A stretch of 64,000 bases of DNA from Streptomyces sp. NBC_00376 (lineage in GTDB: Bacteria; Actinomycetota; Actinomycetes; Streptomycetales; Streptomycetaceae): assembly GCF_036077095.1 (NCBI RefSeq), contig NZ_CP107960.1, forward strand, positions 3,472,001-3,536,000, written 5' to 3'. The notes under the pieces are model-generated. The model saw only the letters and a list, made by a program, of their open reading frames with translations, did not search any database and had not been told where the DNA came from. This document shows, piece by piece, positions 55,487 through 64,000 of this stretch. A program made the position numbers and the translations under genes. The stretch's first letter is position 1, and each line of letters starts with the position of its first letter.

Positions 55487-55617
55487 GTATCCCCGCCCCG
55501 TTCCTCGGCTGCCAGATTACGGAGCGGACGCACGGCCACGGAACCTCGCACCGCCCACGAGACCGCACTGTGATGCTTGTCGCTCCCGCCTGCGCCCGGG
55601 AGTTGTACGGAGAGGAT

Positions 55618-58479
55618 TCAGTGCGTCACGCGGTAGGAGGCGATGGCCTGTTCGTAGATGTCGGTCACCTTGTCGCGTCGGCTCTCCGGGCCGATGACCT
55701 GGATGACGTGGTAGCGGCCCTCGACGATCATCACGAGGTTGCGGGCGTACACCTCGCGCCCCGAGGCGTCCTGCCAGGTGAACTGGCCCTCCGCCATGGC
55801 CTGTCGCCCGACGTCGATCCGGCGCAGCCCGCTCGACCCCGACCAGCTGGAGTCGCGGAACGGCTGCAACTCCAGCTCCTTGCCCGCCTGGTACGCCAGC
55901 GGGTCGTCGCCGTTGGCCTTGACGGTGTCGCGGCCCGGGACGATCAGCAGGCTGAAGCCGTCGCTGCCGTAGCGGATCTGACGGTCCGCGTTGGCGGGGC
56001 TGCGCTGCCAGCCCTTGAGCACACCGACCTCGAAGCCCTCCTTGTCCTTGCGCAGGGTGTAGCCGGGGGCGAGCGCTACGGCGGAGCGGCTGGTCTGCGG
56101 CTGCTGGGCGCCGGGCGACCCGGAGGACTCCTGACCGCCGGACTCCCCCGTGCCGGGCTCCGGCGAACCGGATGCCGAGGAGGCCGGGCCCGAGGAGCCG
56201 CTGCCCGGTTCTTCGTCCGACTTGGGCATGAACATCACGGCGTACGCGATGGCCGCGGCGAGGACCAGCAGGATCAGCACCAGGAGCAGCCTCCCGAGCC
56301 GCCGCGGCGCCCGGCCCCCGCCCTCTTGGGGGCGGGGAGGGGTGCGCAGCGCCTTGGGGCCCTTGGGCTCACGCGGCGCCCGGGGGGCTCGCTCGGCCCT
56401 GGGCATGGCCAGCCCGGCCTGCGGGTCGTGCCTGTCGTGATGGTCGTGCCGGTCCTGGTGGTCCTGTCGGCCGGGCTTGTCCTTGGTGTGGCGGTGACGG
56501 CCGTGGGCCGCGCTCCGGCCGCGTCGCCTGCGGACCAGCTCGCCCCGGCGGCGTACGACGGGGAGCCGGGCCGTGTCGGCGGACGGCAGGGGGACGACGT
56601 CCAGACCGGCCTCGGGCTCGGGCGCCGACCGCACGAGGGAGCGCAGCCAGCCGCTCAGCTCCTCGAAGTCCGGCCGTTCGGTGGGGTCCTGGCGCAGCAG
56701 GGACTCGACGACGGGGCGCAGCGGACCGCACTCCTCGGCGAAGGCGGGCGGCTCCCCGCACACCATCTGGACGAGCTCGGCCGCGTTCTCCTCGGGGTAG
56801 GGGGCGTGGCCCTGGACGGCGCGGTAGAGCAGCGCGCCCAGCGCCCAGAGGTCGGTGGCGGGCCCGATCGGCGGTGCCAGCCGCCAGTTCTCGTGGACGG
56901 GGCCGGCCTGCTCGGGCGCCCAGCGCTCGGTGACCGCGCCGACCACGGCGATCCGGGTCTGCCGGGCGCGCTCGGCGGCGAGCGGGGTGGCGGGGCCCCG
57001 GTAGACGGAGTCCGTACGGTCGCTCGCGGACGCCTCGTCCCAGCGCCCCGGCTGCTGCTGCCGACCCGTGCGGTGCGCGGGCAGCGCCGGGGAGTCGCCG
57101 TGGCGCCGGGCGTCGGCGCGCAGGGCGTCCTCGCCCGAGCCCCCGGCGGGGACGGGGCGGCCGGAACCGGGGCCGTCGCTCCAGGAACCGGTGAGATACA
57201 GCCGCCGCGCGGGCGGCCGGCCGTCTTCGCCGTCGTCGTTGTCGTGGCCGCCGTCGTCCACGTCGTCGTAGGGATCCGCCGCGTACAGGTCCTTGGTGTG
57301 CGGATCGTCGGCGTACGGGTCGTCGGTGTCCGGATCGTCGGTGGCGTGGCTCCAGGGGGCGGCCGGACGCGGACGGCTGTGGTCCGGGTCGGACGGGTAC
57401 CCGTCCTCCGGCCGTGCGGGACGCTGGACCGGCAGGCTTCCGGTGTCCTCCGCGTCGCCCGGACCGGCGTGCCGCCGGTCCTCGTTGACGCGTGCGGCGG
57501 CGCGGGCGCCCTCCCGGTAGGCGGCGATCGCCCCGGCGCGCTCGGCCCGCAGCTGTGCGGCGTCTCCCGGACCGCCGCCACGGGGGGCGTCGGGACCGTC
57601 GTCGCCCTCGTCGCCGTCGTCGTACGGGTCGTCGTCCGCGTACGGGGCGTCGTCGCCGTGGGGCGCGTCGGCCCCCCGGCCCGTCTCGATCGCCGCCGGA
57701 CCGCGTGAGGCCGGCACCTCGGCCGGAGCGGCGGGCAGGGGCGGCATGGCGGGCGGAGGCGGCGCGAAGGCGCTCGCGGAGCCCGTACCCAGCGCCGGGC
57801 GGGCGAACTCGTCCTCGTGCCCGTAGCCGTAGCCGTCCTCGTCCCCGTAACCGCCCTGGCTCTCGCCCTCGTCCTCGTCCTCGTCGGGCTGCGGTGTCGT
57901 CACGTACCCGCAGAGCGCCTCCTCCGCCGCCCCGGCCGCGAGGCCGGTCAGCACGACCCTGCCGTCGTCGCAGATCAGTACCGTGCGGACGGTGATGTTC
58001 CGGTGGGTCCAGCCGTGGGCGTGCAACACGCGCAGCGCGGTCAGCACGTCGGAGCCGATCTCGGCGGCCCGGAAGGGGTTGAGCGGCCGTTCCGCGAGGA
58101 GCGAGGCGAGCGGGCGGGCCGCGACGAGTTCGCTCACGATCCAGAGCGAGCCCTCTTCGGCGAACACGTCGAAGACCTGGTCGAGCCTGGGGTGGTCGGG
58201 CACCTGGGCCGCCGCCTGCGCCGCCTCCACGGCGCGCCGGACCACCGGGTCGGCGGGAACGCGCACGGCCCGCCCGGCGGCTCGCCGGGCCCACGGGTCC
58301 GGATCCTCGGCGTCGAGCACCTCGGCGTCCACCACCTCGGGCAACGGCACCTGCCGGACCAGGACTTCCTGCCCGCTATAGGTATCGAACGCCCGGGTCT
58401 CGACCGTTTCGTACTCATCGTGCGGAGGCAACGGAAGGCGGTAGCGGTCGGCAAGCACCCGACCCGCGTAGTCGTCCAC
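55618..58479 (-). CDS. pseudokinase of the PknB family with acidic insert
   Basis: A 953-residue protein whose kinase domain has lost its catalytic core. HRD has become His159-Arg-Asn161, the DFG motif reads Thr178-Gly-Leu180, the Val-Ala-x-Lys lysine is Arg (LVRQVP), and the glycine loop is not recognisable. The APE motif (WAPEQ, 521-523) and DLWALG (543-548) are kept. Residues ~195-510 are an Asp/Glu/Gly/Pro-rich insert between catalytic loop and APE. One membrane helix is near residues 735-757, followed by a C-terminal sensor-like domain. It probably acts as a scaffold or allosteric partner of the two flanking kinases. Confidence 0.85.
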   Translation of the reverse strand: MDDYAGRVLADRYRLPLPPHDEYETVETRAFDTYSGQEVLVRQVPLPEVVDAEVLDAEDPDPWARRAAGRAVRVPADPVVRRAVEAAQAAAQVPDHPRLDQVFDVFAEEGSLWIVSELVAARPLASLLAERPLNPFRAAEIGSDVLTALRVLHAHGWTHRNITVRTVLICDDGRVVLTGLAAGAAEEALCGYVTTPQPDEDEDEGESQGGYGDEDGYGYGHEDEFARPALGTGSASAFAPPPPAMPPLPAAPAEVPASRGPAAIETGRGADAPHGDDAPYADDDPYDDGDEGDDGPDAPRGGGPGDAAQLRAERAGAIAAYREGARAAARVNEDRRHAGPGDAEDTGSLPVQRPARPEDGYPSDPDHSRPRPAAPWSHATDDPDTDDPYADDPHTKDLYAADPYDDVDDGGHDNDDGEDGRPPARRLYLTGSWSDGPGSGRPVPAGGSGEDALRADARRHGDSPALPAHRTGRQQQPGRWDEASASDRTDSVYRGPATPLAAERARQTRIAVVGAVTERWAPEQAGPVHENWRLAPPIGPATDLWALGALLYRAVQGHAPYPEENAAELVQMVCGEPPAFAEECGPLRPVVESLLRQDPTERPDFEELSGWLRSLVRSAPEPEAGLDVVPLPSADTARLPVVRRRGELVRRRRGRSAAHGRHRHTKDKPGRQDHQDRHDHHDRHDPQAGLAMPRAERAPRAPREPKGPKALRTPPRPQEGGGRAPRRLGRLLLVLILLVLAAAIAYAVMFMPKSDEEPGSGSSGPASSASGSPEPGTGESGGQESSGSPGAQQPQTSRSAVALAPGYTLRKDKEGFEVGVLKGWQRSPANADRQIRYGSDGFSLLIVPGRDTVKANGDDPLAYQAGKELELQPFRDSSWSGSSGLRRIDVGRQAMAEGQFTWQDASGREVYARNLVMIVEGRYHVIQVIGPESRRDKVTDIYEQAIASYRVTH

Positions 58480-58533
58480 GACGCCTCCCCAGAGCGCGCT
58501 GTCCCCCCGGCCACGAAAGCCGGAATCGATCCA

Positions 58534-58562
58534 TCAATTGCGGTCACTCACCGTGCAATTGA
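58534..58562. promoter_or_regulatory. TCAATTGC-N13-GCAATTGA inverted repeat upstream of the pseudokinase
   Basis: Perfect 8-bp arms (58534-58541 and 58555-58562) with centres 21 bp apart, two helical turns, 55 bp upstream of the start codon. It is AT-richer than its surroundings. Confidence 0.5.
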
Positions 58563-58710
58563 CCCACCGTTCCAGCTGCGTACGGTCTTCAGGCTCTCAC
58601 GATACGTGGCAAGTGCCGGACACGCGGCCGGGTCGGCGCATCCCGGCCCCCTCCGCCCATGGATCAGCCGGTGGCGCCGAAGCCCGAATGTCCGCCCGAA
58701 GCCTGGATGC

Positions 58711-60699
58711 TCAGTCGATGGGCTTGAACGTGTCGAACGCGGTCTTGCGCAACGTCCGGCACTCCTTGCTGTCCCACTCGTCGGTCCTGCAGCTGATCAT
58801 GATCGCGTAGCCGTGCTCGCCGTCGACCTTGAAGCCCCGGTTGAGTACATGGACCCGCTGGCCGCGCTGGGTGCGCTCGAACTGCCAGTCGGCGACGGTC
58901 GGGTAGCCGTTGTACTGGACCTTGTTGATGCCGAGATGGTGGTAGCCGTTGCTGCTGGCCGCGACGGCGGCCTTCGCGGCGTTCCAGGCGGCGGCCGCGT
59001 CGCCGCCGGGCGAATCGGTGTAGTCGACCTGGATACGGGGGAAGCCGCCGCTGACGTTGTAGATGCCGCCGGAGTTCTCGCCCGCCGTGGTGTCGAAGCG
59101 GAAGTCCTCGGGCATGGCCATCTGGAAGTGGAACTTCTTGTTCGTGACCATCCGGAATCCGGCGGGCAGCGCGTCGCCCGGCTTGTCGCCCTTGCCGCTG
59201 CCCTTGTCGTCGCCCGTGCCCTTGTCCTCGCCCTGACCCTGGTTGCCGTTCTGGTCCTGGCCCTGGCCGTTGCCCTGGTCCTTGCCGCTGCCACTGCCGC
59301 TGTCGGTCTCCGGGGAGCCGCCGCTCGGCGCCGAGGGCCCGGCGGAGGTGGACTTGTCGTCCTTGCCGCCTTCGTTGCCCGCGTTGTTCTTGTCGTCCCC
59401 GCCGAGCGTGAGCGCGAGGACCGTGCCGAGCACGGCGAGCACGATCACGGCCGCGATGATCGCCAGGGTGCGGCGCGGCACCACGTCCGTGATGGACGCC
59501 CGGGTCGGGGCGGCCGGGGACGTGGCCGGGCGCGGCGACGGTACGGCCGCGGCGGCGGCAGAGGCCGGGGCGGTCGCGGGCTTGGCGGGGGTGCCCGCGC
59601 CGGCGGACGAGGGGGAGACCGACGGGGGTGCCGAGGGCGGGGGCGGCGTGGTGGTCGCCGCAGCGGCGGCCGGTGCCGCCTTCGCGTTCCGTACGGAGCG
59701 CAGGGCGCCCCGCAGCCGGTCCCGCGCGCCCTCGCCCTGTTCCGCGGCCTTCGGCGCCGCCTTGGCGCGGGGCTCGTCGGTCTTCCCGGGCAGCGCCATG
59801 ACCTGGGTGGCGTCGGCGGGCGGCACCACCACCGGGTCCGGCTTCTCGGGGGCGTGGATCACATCGTTGAGCAGGGCACGGGCGCCCGCGTCGTCGAGCC
59901 GCTGCTCGGGGTCCTTGGCGAGCAGGCCGTAGATGACCTCCTCAAGCGGACCGGCGTTCTTCGGCGGGTCGAGCGGCTCGGTCATCACGGCGGTCAGGGT
60001 GGCGATGGCCGACCCCTTGTCGTACGGCGGGGAGCCCTCGACGCTGGCGTACAGCAGTCCGCCGAGCGACCAGAGGTCGGCGGGCGGCCCCGGCTTGTGA
60101 CCGCGGGCGCGCTCGGGCGAGATGTACGAGGGGGCGCCGACGAGCATGCCCGTGGAGGTGACCGACGGGTCGCCCTCGACCTGGGCGATACCGAAGTCGG
60201 TCAGCACGACCCGGCCGTCCTCGGCGATCAGCACGTTGGACGGCTTCACGTCGCGGTGCAGGATGCCCTCGCGGTGCGCCGAGCGCAGCACGTCGAGGAT
60301 GGCGAGGCCGACCTCGGCGGCGCGCTTCGGCGTCAGGACACCGTCCTCGCGCACGGCTTCGGCGAGGGACTTGCCCTCGATGAGCTCCATCACGATCCAC
60401 GGCCGGTCGTCCTCGTCGACCACGTCGTAGACCGTCACCGCGCCGTTGTTGCGGATCCTGGCGATCGCCTTCGCCTCACGCAGCGTGCGCGTGATGAGCC
60501 GGCGCTTCTCGTCCTCGTCGATGGCCGTGGGGAACCGCAGTTCCTTGACCGCGACCGTGCGGCCCAGCGTCTCGTCGACGGCACGCCAGACCGTGCCCAT
60601 ACCGCCCCGGCCGAGCACCTCCCCGAGCCGGTAGCGCCCCGCAAGGAGACGTCCGTCCTTGTCCCGTTGGGGCTCCCGTGCCTGTTCCGCCTCCGACAT
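58711..60699 (-). CDS. receptor-type serine/threonine protein kinase
   Basis: A 662-residue PknB-type kinase. Residues ~17-280 are the kinase domain with GRGGMG (30-35), Lys52, HRD (148-150) and DFG (168-170). A Pro/Ala/Thr-rich linker is followed by one membrane helix near 445-467. A Gly/Gln/Asn/Asp-rich outer linker comes next. The C-terminal ~145 residues form an extracytoplasmic domain (GFRMVTNKKFHFQMAMPE) related to that of the neighbouring kinases. It is the first gene of the three-kinase cluster. No PASTA repeats are present. The divergent serine hydrolase gene starts 121 bp away. Confidence 0.93.
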   Translation of the reverse strand: MSEAEQAREPQRDKDGRLLAGRYRLGEVLGRGGMGTVWRAVDETLGRTVAVKELRFPTAIDEDEKRRLITRTLREAKAIARIRNNGAVTVYDVVDEDDRPWIVMELIEGKSLAEAVREDGVLTPKRAAEVGLAILDVLRSAHREGILHRDVKPSNVLIAEDGRVVLTDFGIAQVEGDPSVTSTGMLVGAPSYISPERARGHKPGPPADLWSLGGLLYASVEGSPPYDKGSAIATLTAVMTEPLDPPKNAGPLEEVIYGLLAKDPEQRLDDAGARALLNDVIHAPEKPDPVVVPPADATQVMALPGKTDEPRAKAAPKAAEQGEGARDRLRGALRSVRNAKAAPAAAAATTTPPPPSAPPSVSPSSAGAGTPAKPATAPASAAAAAVPSPRPATSPAAPTRASITDVVPRRTLAIIAAVIVLAVLGTVLALTLGGDDKNNAGNEGGKDDKSTSAGPSAPSGGSPETDSGSGSGKDQGNGQGQDQNGNQGQGEDKGTGDDKGSGKGDKPGDALPAGFRMVTNKKFHFQMAMPEDFRFDTTAGENSGGIYNVSGGFPRIQVDYTDSPGGDAAAAWNAAKAAVAASSNGYHHLGINKVQYNGYPTVADWQFERTQRGQRVHVLNRGFKVDGEHGYAIMISCRTDEWDSKECRTLRKTAFDTFKPID

Positions 60700-60819
60700 G
60701 CGTCCCCTCTGCGATCAACCCGCCCTGGCAGAGCGTTCATTGTCCCTCACCCCGGCACGGGTCATGGTGCCGGGTCCACGGGCCCGCCATGATGTGCCCC
60801 GAGGAAGGGAATCCCCGCC

Positions 60820-61908
60820 ATGCCGATACCCAGGGCACTGCTCGCCGCCCCGTTGCTGCTGGCGCTGCTCGGCCTGGGAACGGTGCCCCTGCCCAGCGAA
60901 CCACACCTCACGCCCGCAGCCGCCTACCTTCCCCGGCTCGTCGCCGAGGGCGGTGCCCCCACGGCGGCGCTGCTGGCCCGCCGCGCCTCCACCGCACCGT
61001 ACGACACCTATCGCTCGACAGGCCCCGGAATCCGGCGGGCGGACCGGTTCCGGGCGGGCAGCATCACCAAGACCTTCGTCGCCACGGTCGTGCTCCAACT
61101 CTCCCGGGAACGACGGCTCCAGCTGACGGACACGGTCGAGCGGCTGCTGCCGGGGCTGGTGCGCGGCAACGGCAACGACGGCCGCCGCATCACCCTGCGC
61201 GCCCTGCTCAGCCACACCAGCGGTCTCCACGACTACACCGCCGACCCATCCGCCCACCCCCTCACGGCCATCGCGGCGGTCCGCGTCGCCCTGACCCACC
61301 GTCCGACGAGCGCCCCCGGCCGCTACGCCTACTCCAACACCAATTACGCCGTACTCGGACTCGTCGTTCAACGGGTCACCGGACACAGCTACGCCACCGA
61401 GATCCGCAACCGCCTCATCACCCCCCTCCACCTCACGGGCACCTCCCTCCCTGGCTCCCGTACCACCCTGCCCTCCCCGCACGGCCGTGCCTACACCCGC
61501 GATCCGGCCGACGGCGGTCTGCGCGACGTCACCTCGCTGGACCCCCGCACGGCGGGCGCGGCCGGCGAGCTGATCTCCACGCTCGACGATCTGAACCGCT
61601 TCTACTCGGCCCTGCTGGGCGGCCGCCTCCTCGCGCCCGCCCAGCTGGCGATCCTGCTGAACACCCGGGCCACGCACGGCGTCTACGGACTGGGCATCTA
61701 TCCGCAGAAGCTCTCCTGCGGCACCACCGTCTGGGGCCACAACGGCCACATAGCGGGCAGTTACGTCCGTACCGCCGCGACGCGCGACGGGCTCCACACC
61801 CTGACGTACCGCATCGACACGGACACGCTGGCCGACGCGCGGACCCTCGAACCCGCACTGCTCGAAGCGGAGTTCTGCGACCGGCCGGAGAATCCAGGGA
61901 GTTCCTAG
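60820..61908 (+). CDS. secreted serine hydrolase (beta-lactamase/DD-peptidase fold)
   Basis: A 362-residue class C beta-lactamase-like hydrolase. An N-terminal signal/anchor helix (residues ~4-24) precedes the domain. Motif 1 is Ser81-Ile-Thr-Lys84 in AGSITKTFVA, motif 2 is the Tyr in YSNTNYAV, and motif 3 is HNGH (in WGHNGHIAGSY). This arrangement is typical of D-alanyl-D-alanine carboxypeptidase-like and esterase members. GGAAGG is found upstream of the ATG. It converges on glpD with a 4-bp overlap of stop codons. Confidence 0.87.
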   Translation: MPIPRALLAAPLLLALLGLGTVPLPSEPHLTPAAAYLPRLVAEGGAPTAALLARRASTAPYDTYRSTGPGIRRADRFRAGSITKTFVATVVLQLSRERRLQLTDTVERLLPGLVRGNGNDGRRITLRALLSHTSGLHDYTADPSAHPLTAIAAVRVALTHRPTSAPGRYAYSNTNYAVLGLVVQRVTGHSYATEIRNRLITPLHLTGTSLPGSRTTLPSPHGRAYTRDPADGGLRDVTSLDPRTAGAAGELISTLDDLNRFYSALLGGRLLAPAQLAILLNTRATHGVYGLGIYPQKLSCGTTVWGHNGHIAGSYVRTAATRDGLHTLTYRIDTDTLADARTLEPALLEAEFCDRPENPGSS

Positions 61909-63611
61909 ATGGGCACGATGTCCGGTGCCCCGAGCCGCGCCGCGTCCGCCGTGAGGTCGTCCGGCTGGCGCTGCGACTCCCGCTCCGCCTGCACCCGCTT
62001 CTCGTAGTGCTCGACCTCCCGGTCGATCTGGCCCTCGTCCCAGCCCAGCACCGGTGCCATCAGTTCCGCGCAGAGCCGGGCGCTGCGGGTGCCCCGGTCG
62101 AAGGTCTCGATGGAGATCCGGGTCCGGCGGGTCAGTACGTCGTCGAGATGGCGGGCCCCCTCGTGCGAGGCGGCGTAGACGATCTCGGCCTTCAGGTAGT
62201 CGTCGGCCGAGGGCAGCGGCTCCCCCAGCACCGGATCGGCGAGGATCAGTTCGAGGATCTGCTCGGTCGCAGAGCCGTAGCGGTTGAGCAGATGCTCCAC
62301 CCGGGCGACATGGAGTCCGGACCGGGCCGCGATCCTCGCCCTGGCGTTCCACATCGCCGGGTATCCCTCCGCGCCCAGCAGCGGGATCTCCTCCGTGACG
62401 CAGGCCGCCACCCGCTGGTCCAGACCGTGCACCGCCTCGTCCACGGCGTCCTTGGCCATCACCCGGTACGTCGTGTACTTGCCGCCCGCCACCACCACGA
62501 GGCCCGGCAGCGGATGCGCCACCGTGTGCTCGCGCGAGAGCTTGCTGGTCGCGTCGGACTCACCGGCCAGCAGCGGCCGCAGCCCGGCGTACACGCCCTG
62601 GACGTCGTCCCGGCTCAGGGGCGTGGCCAGGACCGAATTGACGTGTTCGAGCAGGTAGTCGATGTCGGCGCTGGACGCCGCAGGGTGTGCCTTGTCCAGG
62701 TCCCAGTCGGTGTCCGTGGTCCCGATGATCCAGTGCCGCCCCCACGGGATGACGAAGAGGACGGACTTCTCGGTCCGCAGGATCAGGCCGGTCGAGGAGT
62801 GGATGCGGTCCTTGGGGACGACCAGGTGAATGCCCTTGGACGCCCGGACGTGGAACTGTCCGCGCTCCCCTATCAGCGCCTGGGTGTCGTCCGTCCAGAC
62901 CCCCGTCGCGTTGACCACCTGCTTGGCCCTGACCTCGTACTCACCGCCCGCCTCGACGTCCTCCACCCGGGCGCCGACGACCCGCTCGCCCTCGCGGAGG
63001 AAGCCGACCACCCGCGCACGGTTGGCCACGTGCGCACCGTAACCGGCGGCGGTGCGCACCAGGGTCGCCACATAGCGGGCGTCGTCCATCTGTGCGTCGT
63101 AGTACTGCAACGCCCCGACCAGGGCGTCCTTCCTCAGTGCCGGGGCGACGCGCAGGGCGTGGCGGCGGGAGAGATGGCGGTGCACGGGCAGGCCGCGGCC
63201 GTGGCCCGACGACACCGACATCGCGTCGTAGAGCGCCACGCCGGAGCCGGCGTAGAACCGCTCCCAGCCCTTGTGCTGCAACGGGTAGAGAAATGGCACC
63301 GGCTTCACCAGGTGCGGGGCCAGCCGCTCCAGGAGCAGCCCGCGCTCCTTCAGTGCCTCTCGGACGAGCGCGAAGTCGAGCATCTCCAGATACCGCAGCC
63401 CGCCATGGATCAGCTTGCTCGACCTGCTCGATGTGCCCGACGCCCAGTCGCGGGCCTCGACCAGCCCGGTCGAGAGCCCTCTCGTCGCCGCGTCCAGCGC
63501 CGTGCCGGCGCCGACCACGCCCGCTCCCACGACCAGCACGTCCAGTTCGCGCTCGGCCATCGCGGCCAGCGCCTCGGCGCGCTCCGCAGGTCCCAGTGTC
63601 GCTGTCCTCAC
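61905..63611 (-). CDS. glpD: glycerol-3-phosphate dehydrogenase
   Basis: A 568-residue FAD-dependent GlpD, which oxidises glycerol-3-phosphate to dihydroxyacetone phosphate and feeds electrons to the membrane quinone pool. Signatures are VLVVGAGVVGAGTALDAATRG at the FAD site (in part), SSKLIHGGLRYL, GKYTTYRVMAKD and IGTTDTDWDLD. GTG at 63611 lies after GGGAGG, giving RTATLGPAERAEAL. The divergent region has a perfect GCGCAATG/CATTGCGC inverted repeat that may be an operator. Confidence 0.95.
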   Translation of the reverse strand: MRTATLGPAERAEALAAMAERELDVLVVGAGVVGAGTALDAATRGLSTGLVEARDWASGTSSRSSKLIHGGLRYLEMLDFALVREALKERGLLLERLAPHLVKPVPFLYPLQHKGWERFYAGSGVALYDAMSVSSGHGRGLPVHRHLSRRHALRVAPALRKDALVGALQYYDAQMDDARYVATLVRTAAGYGAHVANRARVVGFLREGERVVGARVEDVEAGGEYEVRAKQVVNATGVWTDDTQALIGERGQFHVRASKGIHLVVPKDRIHSSTGLILRTEKSVLFVIPWGRHWIIGTTDTDWDLDKAHPAASSADIDYLLEHVNSVLATPLSRDDVQGVYAGLRPLLAGESDATSKLSREHTVAHPLPGLVVVAGGKYTTYRVMAKDAVDEAVHGLDQRVAACVTEEIPLLGAEGYPAMWNARARIAARSGLHVARVEHLLNRYGSATEQILELILADPVLGEPLPSADDYLKAEIVYAASHEGARHLDDVLTRRTRISIETFDRGTRSARLCAELMAPVLGWDEGQIDREVEHYEKRVQAERESQRQPDDLTADAARLGAPDIVPI

Positions 63612-63756
63612 TGCTGCCTCCCGGGTAGATCGGGGTGGTCCGGCACGGGGACGCGACCCGGCTCGACGGCCGGGGCGGCCCGCGCCCACCTCTCGATTCT
63701 GTCCGGCGTCCACGACTTCGGCCACCGCCTGTGGACAACACCGGGACGGCAGAAGC

Positions 63757-63804
63757 GCGCAATGCGACATACAGGTCATATATAAGCCTAGTGTGACATT
63801 GCGC
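63757..63804. promoter_or_regulatory. GCGCAATG-N32-CATTGCGC inverted repeat in glpD divergent region
   Basis: Perfect 8-bp arms at 63757-63764 and 63797-63804 enclose an AT-rich segment with overlapping TAGGCT and TATATA-like boxes on the minus strand. On the plus strand TTGCGC (63817-63822)-N16-CATAGT (63839-63844) is a possible promoter for the rightmost gene. Confidence 0.45.
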
Positions 63805-63869
63805 TGTCCATAGCGGTTGCGCTTTCTGCCCTCATGGTCATAGTCCGACGGGAAGGACGGCCCATCCAC

Positions 63870-64000
63870 ATGCCCGCAGACCTCGCAGTCATCGGACTCG
63901 GCCACCTCGGCCTGCCGCTCGCCCAGGCCGCCGTGGCCGCGGGCGTGCAGACCGTCGGCTACGACACCGACCCACGCGCCTACACGGAACTCTCCGCGGG
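63870..64000 (+). CDS. nucleotide-sugar dehydrogenase (partial, right edge)
   Basis: The first 43 codons of a gene cut by the window end. They read MPADLAVIGLGHLGLPLAQ and then an alanine-rich helix and VGYDTDPRAY, which is the Rossmann nucleotide-binding start of the UDP-glucose/GDP-mannose dehydrogenase family (GxGxxG, with acidic Asp after the second strand). It would oxidise a nucleotide sugar to its uronic acid for surface polysaccharide. Start ATG at 63870 is preceded by GGAAGG. Confidence 0.8.
   Translation, partial: MPADLAVIGLGHLGLPLAQAAVAAGVQTVGYDTDPRAYTELSA

Overview
The window looks like a chromosomal core segment of a Streptomyces-type actinomycete. GC is very high throughout, GTG and TTG starts and leaderless ATG starts are frequent, and ORF density is high with little intergenic DNA. 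The gene order (mdh, folD, purHN, sucCD, icmB, pcrA, paired NlpC/P60 hydrolases, guaA, a small chorismate mutase) matches, as far as I recall it, the conserved S. coelicolor SCO48xx-SCO47xx neighbourhood. No insertion sequence, prophage, CRISPR array, rRNA or tRNA gene was seen.

Layout. 1-7 kb: DMT-like and LysE transporters, a MocR regulator divergent from an AhpD-like protein, a PEP mutase-family enzyme, a B12-binding radical SAM protein and mdh. 7-13 kb: a frameshifted HTH gene, DUF3017-folD, an RDD membrane protein and purN-purH. 13-20 kb: two membrane proteins, an XRE-sigma-like-TM fusion protein and sucCD. 20-28.5 kb: two divergent operons, MoxR ATPase-DUF5682-VWA on the minus strand and SWIM zinc finger-DUF5691 on the plus strand, with an MmpS-like lipoprotein between them. 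28.7-38 kb: icmB, a lipase, an M23 peptidase, pcrA, and two secreted NlpC/P60 hydrolases, the first behind a c-di-AMP (ydaO) riboswitch. 38-43 kb: GNAT, then a PspC-type two-component system divergent from a PspC membrane protein. 43-50 kb: a membrane protein, class II aldolase, a Uma2 protein, guaA, an attenuated chorismate mutase and an LAETG-anchored protein. 50-64 kb: an aldehyde dehydrogenase-GMC oxidoreductase pair, three tandem receptor-type Ser/Thr kinase genes (the middle one a pseudokinase), a serine hydrolase, glpD and the start of a nucleotide-sugar dehydrogenase.

The most interesting system is the MoxR/DUF5682/VWA plus SWIM/DUF5691 cluster. Both operons are preceded by TTGTCAGTG-N8-(C/T)AnnnT sequences, the RecA-NDp (PafBC-type) DNA-damage promoter architecture. 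The same signature precedes pcrA in this window. I infer that the five-gene MoxR/SWIM system is induced by DNA damage, and that its SWIM gene is transcribed as a leaderless mRNA. DUF5682 also carries motifs suggestive of a TIKI/TraB/EreA-like metal hydrolase. A second strong regulatory find is a 23-codon leader peptide with a Phe-Val-Phe-Thr-Tyr run, followed by a GC-rich terminator, ahead of the chorismate mutase gene: a classical aromatic amino-acid attenuator.

Other points for follow-up are the pseudokinase with a roughly 300-residue acidic insert between its lobes, a repeated CAGGGTCG operator-like array in the PspC three-component locus, a structured leader of no recognised class before the second NlpC/P60 gene, and several perfect inverted repeats in divergent or upstream regions.
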